This document shows positions 10,901-20,683 of a DNA stretch of 64,000 nucleotides, piece after piece (position 1 is the first letter of the stretch; the number at the start of each line of letters is the position of its first letter). The notes beneath the pieces are model-generated. The model saw only the letters and a list, made by a program, of their open reading frames with translations. It did no database searches and was not told where the DNA came from. The translations under genes were made by a program, and so were the position numbers. The stretch covers positions 100,260 through 164,259 of the forward strand of contig JAFEMH010005402.1 of NCBI GenBank assembly GCA_022495995.1, in the 5' to 3' direction. This stretch comes from Adenophora triphylla var. japonica (taxonomy: Eukaryota > Streptophyta > Magnoliopsida > Asterales > Campanulaceae).

Positions 10901-11125
10901 TCCTTGGTTCCCTTTACTCCTGAAGAACTTAAGGATCTTGCGGACGAAGATGCATTACTGGGTAAATCGCCGTGGAGACCTCCTCCCGTTCAAGTTCCCA
11001 ATGCTGTCGCTTTGTGGGACAACCTTCTCGAGCATAAACATAAACAACTAGATGATGCCAAAGCTCGCGCCTTAGCGACTTCCAGCTCTAGTCAAGTCAT
11101 TCCACCAACGGAGCCCAATGTCTGA
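7983..11125 (+). pseudogene. Antisense gene: gypsy-type transposon-protein domain plus coiled coil
   Basis: This + strand unit lies between integrase and the 3' LTR of a - strand element. It starts MARYKNCAKVV at 7983. A central block around 8600-8790 matches the plant 'putative gypsy type transposon' domain (PF04195 type): FPSQLKAGLGIPFDPFLCEF, then a conserved HPNAIRI. The 3' part is a long coiled coil. Two introns are visible: one near 9309-9415 (GTATGT...CATAG) and one at 10247-10333 (GTTAGT...CTCAG); splicing the second joins two open frames exactly. Frameshifts near 8450-8600, 8800-9100 and 10090 break the reading frame, so it is called a pseudogene. Extra antisense ORFs in this position are known in Tat and Athila elements; their function is unknown. 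Confidence 0.7.
10100..11125 (+). CDS. Open 3' exons of the antisense gene, coiled-coil protein
   Basis: Exon 10100-10246 (49 codons) joins in frame to exon 10334-11125 after removal of an 87-bp GT-AG intron, giving about 312 open codons to the stop. The left end is where a frameshift separates it from the upstream frame, so the true start is further 5'. After the junction, about residues 60-190 are heptad-rich, with repeated Leu, Lys, Glu and Asn and no Pro, a strong coiled-coil pattern. The C-terminal 100 residues are globular and end in a Ser-rich tail. Coiled coils follow the PF04195-type domain in many plant transposon-derived proteins. No catalytic motif is seen. Confidence 0.6.
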
Positions 11126-11675
11126 TCTGTTTCTTTCTTAACTTTTATTCTGAACAGCTTTTGTGACTTGCCTTGATGGCTGAACAATTTATTTTCTTTT
11201 CTTTTTGGGGCCTGCGTGCCTTTTGAACATTGTACATTTGACGCCTTTGTGCTTGCTCCTTTACTTTTTTGCTTTACTTATTTCTTCACTCATTGTTTTG
11301 ATAGTTCATCAAAATCTCTTTTGCATGACAGGTACCATATACATATACTCCCATCGAAAAAGTGAAGTCGTCTTTAGGCGACTTTACTTATAGCATACTG
11401 TGCGACTCATATTGTCGCTAACTTTAACCTTTTCTTGGTCTTCTTTTGCTTCATACTTAGAATAATTTCCTTCTTTTTGCCTCATCTTTTCTTTGTCCTT
11501 CCAGCGAGAAAGTGATATCTTTCATAGCGACTTATGCTCATGCCCTTAATGCGAAATAAACCTTTTCCTTATTCATAGTTCAGAGACTTTCATTTTTATA
11601 GTCCATAGACTCTTACATTTTCCACCATCTATAGCTTGACTTATATCATAGTTTACAACTTACATTGACTCACAT
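11126..11675. other. Non-coding tail of the Tat element
   Basis: Pyrimidine-rich on the + strand, with no ORF of note. It includes the first copy of the hairpin module (11332-11390) and drifts into degenerate versions of the 24-bp repeat near 11560-11675. Confidence 0.6.
11361..11388. repeat. Hairpin module, copy 1
   Basis: AGTGAAGTCG and CGACTTTACT form a 10-bp stem with one G-T pair around the loop TCTTTAGG. Conserved sequence (ATATACTCCCATCGAAAA) precedes it, as in copy 2. Confidence 0.65.
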
Positions 11676-12090
11676 CGATTATAGTCCGACGACTTTCATT
11701 GACTCGCATCGTTTATAGTCCGACGACTTTCAACATTTATAGTCCGTCGACTTTCTACATTTATAGTCCGTCGACTTTCTACATTTATAGTCCGTCGACT
11801 TTCTACATTTATAGTCCGTCGACTTTCACCGCTTATAGTCCGGCGACTTTCTACATTTATAGTCCGTCGACTTTCACCGCTTATAGTCCGGCGACTTTCT
11901 ACATTTATAGTCCGTCGACTTTCACCGCTTATAGTCCGGCGACTTTCTACATTTATAGTCCGTCGACTTTCTACATTTATAGTCCGTCGACTTTCACCGC
12001 TTATAGTCCGGCGACTTTCTACATTTATAGTCCGTCGACTTTCACCGCTTATAGTCCGGCGACTTTCACCGCTTATAGTCCGGCGACTTT
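11676..12090. repeat. 24-bp tandem array inside the Tat element
   Basis: Seventeen copies of a unit with core TTATAGTCCGtCGACTTTC occur, the later ones at exact 24-bp spacing. Two variants alternate irregularly: one with CCGTCGAC and CTACAT, the other with CCGGCGAC and CACCGC. Because 24 is divisible by three the array is open as an eight-residue repeat, but this is a by-product. Tandem repeats in the 3' untranslated part are typical of Tat elements such as Retand and Ogre. Confidence 0.9.
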
Positions 12091-12207
12091 TATTGTCTTA
12101 CATTTGTTTCAATAATTCATCAAATATTGTTTTGATAATTCATCAAAAACTCTTTGCTTTCTTACTCTTAGCGAGATATCACCATACACATATACTCCCA
12201 TCGAAAA

Positions 12208-12235
12208 AGTGAAGTTGTCTTTAGGCAACTTTACT
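12208..12235. repeat. Hairpin module, copy 2
   Basis: AGTGAAGTTG and CAACTTTACT pair around the same TCTTTAGG loop. Relative to copy 1 a C-G pair has become T-A on both sides of the stem. Confidence 0.65.
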
Positions 12236-12499
12236 CTTTAAGCGATTTTTTATCATGTTATTGGCGACTTAATCATGCATAACTATAGACTTTAATCCAT
12301 GTAAGACACATATGAGGAATAAAACTTCATACTTTCATTGTATTAAAAACATATTCAACACAAGTTCCACATATATATCTTCTATTAAATCATAAAACAT
12401 ATGGCTTTCATTCATGATTGGAAAGTTCATAAATTCATCAAAAATGACTACGAAAAAGACTTTAATAGGGAATAAAATAGGTAAATTACCCTTATCACT

Positions 12500-13957
12500 T
12501 CAATGGTAATATTTCTTTAAGTGATCAACACTCCATGCATTCGGGACCTCTTTGCCGCCTTCTTCTTTCAAGTGATAAGTCCCTTCTCGAACGATCTTAG
12601 CAATCTGGAAGGGACCTTCCCATTTCGGATCTAGCTTGGCAAATCCCGCTGTCGCGCCTTTAACTTCACGGCTTCTCAACACCCAATCGCCTACACTGAA
12701 TGACCTCTTCTTTACTCGCTTGTCGTGTTGCGCCTTCATCCGCTGCTTGTAATTAATCATCCTCATTCTTGCTCTAAGCCTCTTTTCATCACCCAGATCT
12801 AGCTCAAAGCACCTTCTGTCGCCATTCACTATCTCGTCATAATAAGTTACTCTATGGGTAGGCAAACCCATCTCAGCAGGAGCCATTGCTTCTGAGCCAT
12901 AAGTTAATGCGAAGGCTGTCTCGCCAGTTGATCCCTTCACTGTTGTTCTAACGTACCATAAAGCTGTGGATAACTCTTCCAACCAAGCCCCTCCTCTCTT
13001 CTCTAAATTTTTACACAAAATCTCCAGCACTTGCTTGTTAGCTGCCTCTACTTGTCCGTTGCACTGCGGCCTATACACTGCAGACTGCCAATGTTTGATA
13101 TTCAAATTCTCGCAAAACCCATGAAACTTCTTTCTAAACTGCGGCCCATGATCAGAAATGATTGCCCGCGGCATTCCATGGCGACATAGGATTTCCTCCG
13201 TTACAAATCTGATGATCTGGTCTTCAGTGGTAGAAGTTAAAGCTCGTGCCTCTGTCCACTTAGTAAAATAATCAACCGCTACCACCACCATCTGTGCTCC
13301 TCCTTTGGCCTTAGGGAAAGGTCCTATAAGGTCTATCCCCCACATGTCAAAAGGCCAGGCCGCTACAATTGGGGTCTGCTCAGTCGCCGGCTGCCTAGGA
13401 ATGTTAGCATGTCGTTGGCACTGGTCACATCTCCTCACATACTCCTCCGCATCTTTCTTCAATGTCGGCCAATAATACCCATGAAACATGATTTTATTAG
13501 CCAAAGTTCTTGCTCCTGGATGGCCTCCACAAACGCCCTCATGTACTTCAAACAAAACATTGTCCACCTTTCCTGGCTCTACGCATCTCATTAACGGTCG
13601 CGAAAAAGATTTGCGATATAAGATCCCATCCTGTACAGTAAACCTTGGCGACATTTTTCTAACAATCTTTGCCTTATCTTCATCTTGAGGCAGCTCTTCC
13701 TTCTCCAAATAGTCTTTCATTTCGCATACCCAATCTTTTTCGCCTACTTCAATATCCATTATCAGCGGCCTGTCGAATGCCGGCTCTTCAATAAATTCCA
13801 CCATCACCTTCTTGGGCAACTCCTCTATTTTGTCACAAGCGGCCTTGCTCAACATGTCGGCTCGCTCATTCTTCTCTCTATCAATCTGCACCAGCTCCCA
13901 ATAATCAAAGCTCTGCAAAGTCTGTCTTACCATTTCACAATACCTTGCCGTAATCAC
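12500..13957 (-). CDS. Integrase with RNase H tail, Ty3/gypsy Tat
   Basis: A 485-codon open frame, the only intact part of pol. Residues 1-45 are the end of the second RNase H (NERADMLSKAA). Next comes the zinc-binding domain with H139, H146, C177 and C180 (RRCDQCQRH). The catalytic core shows D209 (WGIDLIGPFP), D269 (IISDHGPQF) and E304 (NGQVEAANK), with 34 residues between the last two, giving the D-D-35-E pattern. After it come the GPF..KIVREGTYHL-type C-terminal fold and a short basic end. There is no chromodomain, as expected for Tat. The enzyme would insert the cDNA into the nuclear genome. Its start is arbitrary, because it belongs to a polyprotein whose upstream part is broken by a stop near 13958. 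Confidence 0.9.
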   Translation of the reverse strand: MITARYCEMVRQTLQSFDYWELVQIDREKNERADMLSKAACDKIEELPKKVMVEFIEEPAFDRPLIMDIEVGEKDWVCEMKDYLEKEELPQDEDKAKIVRKMSPRFTVQDGILYRKSFSRPLMRCVEPGKVDNVLFEVHEGVCGGHPGARTLANKIMFHGYYWPTLKKDAEEYVRRCDQCQRHANIPRQPATEQTPIVAAWPFDMWGIDLIGPFPKAKGGAQMVVVAVDYFTKWTEARALTSTTEDQIIRFVTEEILCRHGMPRAIISDHGPQFRKKFHGFCENLNIKHWQSAVYRPQCNGQVEAANKQVLEILCKNLEKRGGAWLEELSTALWYVRTTVKGSTGETAFALTYGSEAMAPAEMGLPTHRVTYYDEIVNGDRRCFELDLGDEKRLRARMRMINYKQRMKAQHDKRVKKRSFSVGDWVLRSREVKGATAGFAKLDPKWEGPFQIAKIVREGTYHLKEEGGKEVPNAWSVDHLKKYYH

Positions 13958-14650
13958 GCTACTACCCCGTATCTACCCTTTACTTGGTTGACAATTAACT
14001 GAGAATCAGAATGAGCAACTATTTGTTTTACTCCAATATCTCGGCATAACTCCAATCCCGCCACCAACGCCTCATATTCTGCCTGGTTGTTTGTCATGTT
14101 AAATTTAAACCTCAAGGCCTTCTCATATGTGCAATCCTTTTGTGCGAGCTTAATGAAATCCCAGCTCCGCCTTTGTCCTTAGCTGAGGACCCATCAACAA
14201 ACAATTCCCAACATCCCGCGGGTCTTTCTTTCTCTTCTTCCACCTCAGGGTCCTGCGACTTGGCCTTCCTCTTCCTGGCCTCCTGAGTCTCAATCTCCTC
14301 TCTTTCATACGTGAATGAAGTTTCGAGAATAAAGTCTGCTAAAGCTCGAGCCTTAATCGTCTTTCTCGCCTCATATTGAATATCAAACTCGTCAATTCAA
14401 TCGACCATTTAAGGAGCCTTCCAAATGAATCAGCCGTTGTAAAATCTTCCTTAAGGGTGCATTGGTCAACACAAGAATGTGGATGGGATAGGAAATAGGC
14501 CCTCAACTTTCTTGTCGCAATTACCAAAGCATAAGCCAACTTTTCTGCATTAAAATATCTCGCTTCTACTTCACTCAATGCCTTTGAAACATAATACACT
14601 GGCTTTTGCATGCCGCCCTCCTCCTTTAACAATACCGTCAGAATCAAGCT
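13958..14650 (-). pseudogene. RNase H and second (archaeal-type) RNase H, broken
   Basis: 14650-14339 holds the standard RNase H of the RT (VYYVSKALSEVEARYFNAEK, then RKLRAYFLSH). Downstream at about 14240-13958 a second RNase H is readable in pieces: LFVDGSSAKDKGGAG, then NNQAEYEALVAG, then VAHSDSQLIVNQVKGRYG, with its acidic catalytic residues. A frameshift near 14150 and a stop at 13958 break it. The duplicated RNase H places the element in the Tat lineage. Confidence 0.8.
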
Positions 14651-14760
14651 AAATCCGAGGCCGCCAAATAGACATATAAATGGTCTCCTTCCTCCGGGCT
14701 ACATAAGATGGGCGGCTTTCCCAAATACTCCTTTACTCTTCAAAAGCTTCTTCACACTTG

Positions 14761-15720
14761 TCATCCCAGTGCAAACTTCCGATCTCCTTTCAAGACTTTG
14801 AAGAACGGCAAACATTTCTCCGCCGATCGCGACACAAATCGTCCTGCAGCTATCACCCTACCATTTAACCTCTGAATCTCTTGAATGGTCTTAGGCGACT
14901 TCATATCAATTAACGCCCGGATCTTCTCAGATTTGCCTCTATCCCGCGGCGATTTACCAAAACCCCAAAACTTTCCCGCCGTTACTCTAAAGGTGCACTT
15001 ACTTGGATTAAGCTTCATGGAATTCTTTCTCAAGTTCTCAAAAGTTTCGCCAGATCCGCCAAATGATCCTCCCCTTGGTTTTGATCACCATATCGTCAAT
15101 ATAAGCTTCGACATTCCTCCCAATTTGCGATTTAAATATCTTGTTGACCATCCTTTGGTATGTCGCCCCGCGTTCTTCAAACCAAAAGGCATCATTCTAT
15201 AGCAAAAATTTCCAAGGAGTCCCGAAAGCTGTTTTGGCTTTATCTTCTTCCAAAGCATCTTGATCTGGTGATACCACCGAGTAAGCATCAATAAAGCTAA
15301 ACACCTTGTGTCCAAAGAATAGAATCCACCAATCTATCAATTTTAGGCAAAGGATAACAATCCTTGGGACATGCCGTATTCAAATCTGTGAAGTCTATGC
15401 ACATCCTCCACTTCTTTTCGCCTTCAGCACCATCACTGGGCAAGCTAGCCAGACTGGATAAGTGATCTCTTCAATGATTCCCGCCTTTAATAACTTCTCC
15501 ACTTCTCCAATCACCGCTTTCTCTTTTTCTGCCGACAGATATCTCACCTTCTGCTTAAAAGGCTCCACATTTGGGTCAGCATTTAGACAGTGTAAGGCGA
15601 CCTTTTCATCAACTCCGCACATATCCTCCGGTCTCCATGCAAATACATCAATGTTATCTCGCAAAAAATCAATTAGCATATTCCGCTCATCCTTTTTCAG
15701 CTGTTGCCCAATTTTGACTT
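14761..15720 (-). pseudogene. Reverse transcriptase, broken
   Basis: The entry of RT is clear at about 15720-15395 (LLKAGIIEEITYPVWLAC). The palm and later parts follow in shifted frames: MMPFGLKNAG near 15200-15180, a remnant of the YIDDM-type motif near 15100, and the connection region at 15033-14761 (MKLNPSKCTF). At least three frameshifts interrupt it, so it cannot make active enzyme. Confidence 0.8.
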
Positions 15721-16160
15721 TCTGCTCAGGGTATTCATCATTCACAATTACTTCCTCCAACTCTTCTGCCGCCTGAATATCAGGCTCATCCCGCATTTGC
15801 AATGTGTCTACTTCAATTTCAGTCGCCTTCTTTCGATCGACATTTTTCTTCATCCCGCTACCGCTACTCTCCACTTTTTCTTTCCCGTCATGCGACATAC
15901 TCCCCGGGGTGTCCATCATGATTTCTTCATCACATTCCTCACTCTCCGAATCCACTATCTCTTCAATATGGGGCTCTTTCATCTTGACAAATTCGGTGGA
16001 TCTAGACCAAGCCATCTCCGCTTGCATCACCATCAAAGCCATCAAATTCTTTTCTGACTTTTCCTGCATCATTTCTATCTCCACATCTCGCTCATCACTT
16101 CTTTCCTTCATAACTTCATCCTCGCTCTTTCCTCAATAATTATGATTGCCGACTTATTCT
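15721..16160 (-). pseudogene. Protease-RT linker
   Basis: An acidic, low-complexity stretch rich in Glu, Met, Asp and Ser leads into the RT region (VFAWRPEDMCGV near 15630). No enzyme motif lies in the linker itself. It is frameshifted relative to protease near 16120-16160. Confidence 0.6.
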
Positions 16161-16680
16161 TCATACTTTCTGTCTCCTCCCAACTCTCACATCCCCTAAG
16201 TCGGTGATCATATTTATTCTCGCATCCCGCACAGCCAAAGCAAGAGAAAGTGAACTTGTGCTTGCTCCGTCAGCCGTTTGCATTTCAATCTTCTTTTGAA
16301 TAACTTCCTTCACCTCACTTTTCAAACATGCTATCCCCCTTGCCGTAGGAAACTTGACTCGCTGATGCGGGATAGATACCACCATTTCAAAGCTTTGCAT
16401 AAAGGGAATGCCCACAATAGCATTATAAGGCGACACCAAATCAATAACCATAAACTCAACAGTACGAGTTCTCACCTTCTCATCCTCTCCTATCTCTACC
16501 GCCAAAGAAATCGTTCCTTTAACCCGCACAGTGTGGTTAGTAAAACCTTCCAAGAATCCTTTATACGGCACCAAATTGGCCTCTGTATATCGCATCTTTT
16601 TAAAAGCATCATAATAGAGAATATTTCAGCTTGCTCCAGAATCTACCAAAACCCGATGCAAAATACTGTTCCCCGGGGCG
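16161..16680 (-). pseudogene. Aspartic protease, interrupted
   Basis: The active-site motif RVLVDSGAS is near 16650-16626. A stop or frameshift follows at about 16625, and the rest of the fold continues in the next frame (SPYNAIVGIPFMQSFEMVVS). This is the usual gypsy retropepsin arrangement. Confidence 0.75.
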
Positions 16681-18572
16681 ATTGAGATTACAATCGGTTG
16701 GCATCCATGACTTGGCGTTAAAGCCAATTCTCGCCTTGAAAAACTAATCATCCTTTCTTCACTGGGTGGATAGGCGGGAATGTGACAAGTGTGAGATAGC
16801 GACATAATCTGATTACTTAGGCAAGTAATGCTTGTGGGCTCGTGAATCACCAAAATTTCATTCCTATTACCATTTCCTCCTTGAGCCGCACCATTTGGCT
16901 CTTGCCATACATATTCTTGCAGCTCACCCCTATCAATCTGCTTCTGAATTACTCTTTTCAAATTATAACAATTGTCAGTCTCATGACCCCGGTCCCGATG
17001 ATAATTACAAAATTGATTCATGTTAATCCTCCCAAGATCATTCATTTCAAAAGGTGTCATGCAAATCAACAAATTCTCGTAATTTCACTTGGTGTAGCAA
17101 TAACCTTGTAAACCTTATAACCCTCCTAACTCCACGACCTCCATTCGGGCCTCCATTACGACCTCCATTGCGACCTCCCCTCTCGCCGCCGCTGATTCCC
17201 TCGACCTCCTTGCTGAGCGGCATTTCCTTCCTTCACATACTCAATCCGATCCTTAACACTTTTCTTTCCAGTGTTAGAAGCTCCTTCATCAACATCCTCG
17301 CCCCCACAATACGCTTTGACCCTCTCATGCAACTCACTCAAAGTCGCAGGTAATCTCATTCTTAATTCCCTCCTGAATGATTCAGATCATAGACCCGACA
17401 TATACATCATTATGACGTATTTGGGATCAAGCTCAGCAATTTGATTGGCGATTAATAAAAATATGTTGGTGTAAGTAACAAGACCTTCTCCCGTCTTTTG
17501 CTTAATGCCAATCCGCTCTCTGCAGACTACCGCCGAGCTCCCATTGACCCAAATCTCGCCAAAAATTTTCTCTTAAAGTCTTGGTACCCCAATATAGAGT
17601 TAGCAGTGTTGCCGTACAAACCAATCCAAAGCCTCGAAGCTCCAAGGTACTAGCAAAAGTCTTGCATAACAAAGCATCGTCCTTGGTCGAATCGCCATTG
17701 TCACCTCAAATCCCGCTACGTGAGTTCTCGCGGTGGTGACTCCTGCATATTTAGATAGAGCGGGCAAACGAAAACTGAGCCGTCTCGGCCTCTTGAATAT
17801 ATCTAGCAAATGGAGCTACAAAGGAGTCCTTCTCATTATCAACTACACCACCCCTTTCCAGCTTCTGCCAATCTCGCTTGCCATCTCGGCCATTCGTTTC
17901 TTGAAACGTCCTCTTCTCCGAAACGACTAACCCCCACACCCTTTCCTTTTTCTATCACCTTGGGCTTCTCCATATCTTTGAAACTTCTCAACTCTTTCTC
18001 GCCATCCTCCGCCTCATTCGACGCAAGACGCTTTCTTCTTCTTCACAATAGAGACGACACTTGGGAAGTGTGCCAATGATAAACTTTAATCTTTCTTCCA
18101 TTTTCCATGTATTCCCCTCGCTTTCTCTTTTCGAGCCTTCTATTCTCGCTTCGGCTTCTTTTGGCTTTTCGGGCTCTATTTCCTTTTCTCGCTCATCATT
18201 CACTATAATTACCTCCTTATTTGCTCCCTTGTCTCCTTCTACTGTCGCCGTTAGAAACCCTGCGGATTGGAGTAGGCTTCTTCTTCATCGCCCTCGGCGG
18301 CCTTGTTGTTCTCAATCAATTGCAAGATCAAAGTATTATGGATCCTCAAACTTTCTTCCTCATTCTCAACCTCCTCCTCTTGTGGTGGCGGCATCACATT
18401 TCTCTCTCTCGTCGCGTATCTCGCTCCATCTCTTCCGGATTACTCGCTGCGAAGAAGAAGTATCTCTCGCTTCACCCATACCTATACTCCCAAATCCGTA
18501 AATTGGAGTGATAATGCTCCTTCCCGCTACGCCTTTTGGCCCACTACCATATTCTTCTCTCGGTGTTGACAT
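16626..18572 (-). pseudogene. gag of the Tat element, multiply frameshifted
   Basis: A possible start MSTPREEYGSG is at 18572. Charged coiled segments (18203-17988) lead to the globular gag domain: DSFVAPFARYIQEAE near 17820, FKRPRRLSFRLPALSKYAG, then PWSFEALDWF near 17640. Next come a Gly/Arg/Asn-rich stretch (17360-17100) and a Cys/His motif FCNYHRDRGHETDNC near 17000, the divergent zinc knuckle of this lineage. At least five frame breaks separate the pieces. The protein would have packaged the RNA. Confidence 0.75.
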
Positions 18573-19193
18573 TCTTTCCTCTTACGTAATCAATCGACGA
18601 ACTTCAACTATGAAAATCTGCAAATCTTATGAAGATTTGAAGATCTTACCCACAAACCAAGAAAACAAAACAACAACCCAAAGAATCAAACTTTTCAACA
18701 CGAACCAAAAAATCTTCAACAATTGCTTCAACTACACACACCCACCAAAAACACGAAAATCCCAACTACTCCAAATCAAATGAACAAAATCCACCACCAG
18801 CAACAAAAACTTTCACAACTCACAAACAAACCCAGATTTGAACAAAAATTAACATACAACTTCAAATCCACCACAACTTCACGCAAACACTTTTGCAATC
18901 AGGAATTCATACCAACCCAATCAAATGATATTAAGCACTCCAACTATTTCAACCCCCAAATATCACAAAAATCCAACCGATTCCAACAATAATTACAAAA
19001 TACTACTAATCACCTCCAACAACAATAAGAACAACAAGTTCAACTTATAAATTGCAAACACACCTAACTCAATCGGAAATTCAAAATACCCAATGAATCG
19101 TCCTCAACACGAATCCACCCTCTAGATTCTTCGAACGAACTCCCCGTTACCAATCTTCCGCCGATAAAACTCTAATCCTTGAAGAGAATCGGG
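18573..19193 (-). other. Leader of the Tat element
   Basis: About 620 bases between the primer site and gag, A/C-rich on the + strand. No ORF or domain is seen. Confidence 0.6.
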
Positions 19194-19210
19194 TCCCGGC
19201 AACGAAACCA
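19194..19210 (-). other. Primer-binding site, tRNA-Glu type
   Basis: TGGTTTCGTTGCCGGGA on the - strand, one mismatch to the complement of the tRNA-Glu 3' end, two bases from the LTR. Confidence 0.8.
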
Positions 19211-19212
19211 AT

Positions 19213-19979
19213 TGATGTTGCTGGGAACTTCCTCAACAAAGAACTCCACCAGATTGCCATAGTCGACTTTGGTAACTCCGCCTCCTTCTTTCTCCGATCT
19301 GATCGCACACAATCAAACGTAAACTAAGCCGGGGGCGGCTCCGGCGTTAGCCCCTCCGGCGTGAGGATAAGTATTGGCTTGGTAAAAGGGAAAACAAACA
19401 GTATTGAAGGTGGCTGTGTGTGTATTAAGTTGGACGTACCTTGTCAATGAAGCCTTCATATCTTATTTATACCCCTCATCCTCGTGCCTTGCACATGACA
19501 TCCTCACATTTCATGCTTACTGCCACGTGTCGCCATATCATTGGTCCTTTCATAAAGTAAACCCTATTCACGTGATCATCAATCCCAATGCATAACCGTC
19601 TAACGGGTCCCACTTGATAGATATTTATATATCGCCTCTAGAGAATAACCTCAACTGGGATCCCTCTCTCGCCGGATAAGGTTACTTATTGTCTTGTCTC
19701 GCTTCATCATTATGTCTCGCGTTATCATCTGTATCGCCTTTAACATCATGCCTCGCCTTTAATCTTTATCGCCGGCTTTCCTCATAATGTGTCGCTATTT
19801 AACATCTTGGTATTCCCCCCTTCTTAATGATATAAGCGGGATACTCCTGTCTCGCCTTCTTTTATTGGGCCGCCTATATTCTTTTCTTCTTCTTGGGTCG
19901 TACTCTATTTTGGGCCCCCTTTGCCACTTTCTTGTCAATAACTTGGGCCAGGCCCACTCCTTATATTTGGACAGCATCA
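19213..19979 (-). repeat. 5' LTR of the Tat element
   Basis: Flanked inside by the primer site and outside by GTTCC. Its TATA box at 19465-19471 would drive the genomic transcript leftwards. Confidence 0.92.
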
Positions 19980-19984
19980 GTTCC

Positions 19985-20081
19985 ACCTTAAAATCAATTG
20001 GTGTTAAAAGAAGTAGCCCAAAATATGTATATGTCATAGGCAAGATTCATCAATTTTCAATGTGAGATAATATCTCTAACA
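19985..20081 (-). mobile_element. TRIM-like element, displaced 5' LTR part
   Basis: On the - strand it starts TGTTAGAGATATTATC and runs to the gypsy insertion point, continuing at 6534-6516 after removal of the inserted element and one copy of the 5-bp duplication. It aligns with the 3' LTR at 6390-6290. Confidence 0.7.
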
Positions 20082-20683
20082 AATATTACGTAACCATCGA
20101 ATCCATTGCCCTCCATTCATATTTTTTTTAACTTATGTAATTATTAAGACAACATATTTTAACATCATTACTAACAAATCTTTTAGATTCTATTGTCTTT
20201 CCAACTTTTGTCTATTACTTTTTCCTATATAATCATTTAATCTTCTTATATTTTCAGAGGTTTTCTTAACTCTACAAATTTCTAAACATTCAAATCTATC
20301 TATTTATTCTTCTCTTCTCACCCTCATTCATTTTTTACATCAACGTTTATTTTTCTTGCTTCCTTCTTCATATAATATAATGAATCAATTATAATTGTAA
20401 TGATGAAAACAAAGCGACGTCCGTAACAATACAAATCTGCTAAATTTCTTTTTGCATCACATCAAACCATTTCGTGTTTTTTTTTTTTTAAATTTATTTC
20501 ACACTCTTGAATTTTTCTTATCACTGCAGTTACTTTAATAACTCATAGCTCAACATTTGTAACATATCTCTTTTAAAAACGTAAACAATGAGAAAGGAAA
20601 ATGAATCTTATTGCTAACGTTGAACCACATAAATAAAATTATCAAATTATGTTTTAAATATAGTCTATGTTATATGAATACTC
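20082..20683. other. AT-rich intergenic DNA
   Basis: Follows the TRIM remnant. No gene or structured repeat is recognised. Confidence 0.55.

Larger units (their letters stand above)
6535..19979 (-). mobile_element. Complete Ty3/gypsy element, Tat type
   Basis: The 13,445-bp element has two LTRs (761 and 767 bp), inner ends TGATG/CATCA, and a 5-bp target duplication GTTCC at 6530-6534 and 19980-19984. On the - strand the order is 5' LTR, tRNA-Glu primer site, leader, gag with a zinc-knuckle-like motif, protease, RT, RNase H, a second RNase H, integrase, a long non-coding tail with a 24-bp tandem array and an antisense gene, polypurine tract, 3' LTR. The second RNase H, the order PR-RT-RH-INT and a tail with tandem repeats are hallmarks of the Tat lineage (Ogre, Retand and relatives). 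Gag and much of pol are frameshifted; integrase is open. It cannot move on its own. Confidence 0.92.

Noticed and set aside
11676..12090. CRISPR-like regular repeats
   Set aside because: No unique spacers, no cas genes and a plant context. These are simple tandem repeats.
11699..12115. 138-codon frame with an eight-residue repeat YSPSTFYI
   Set aside because: Direct translation of the 24-bp tandem array.
15462..16139. Phe/Ser/Leu-rich frames on the + strand opposite pol
   Set aside because: Shadows of the acidic, Lys/Glu-rich - strand pol linker.
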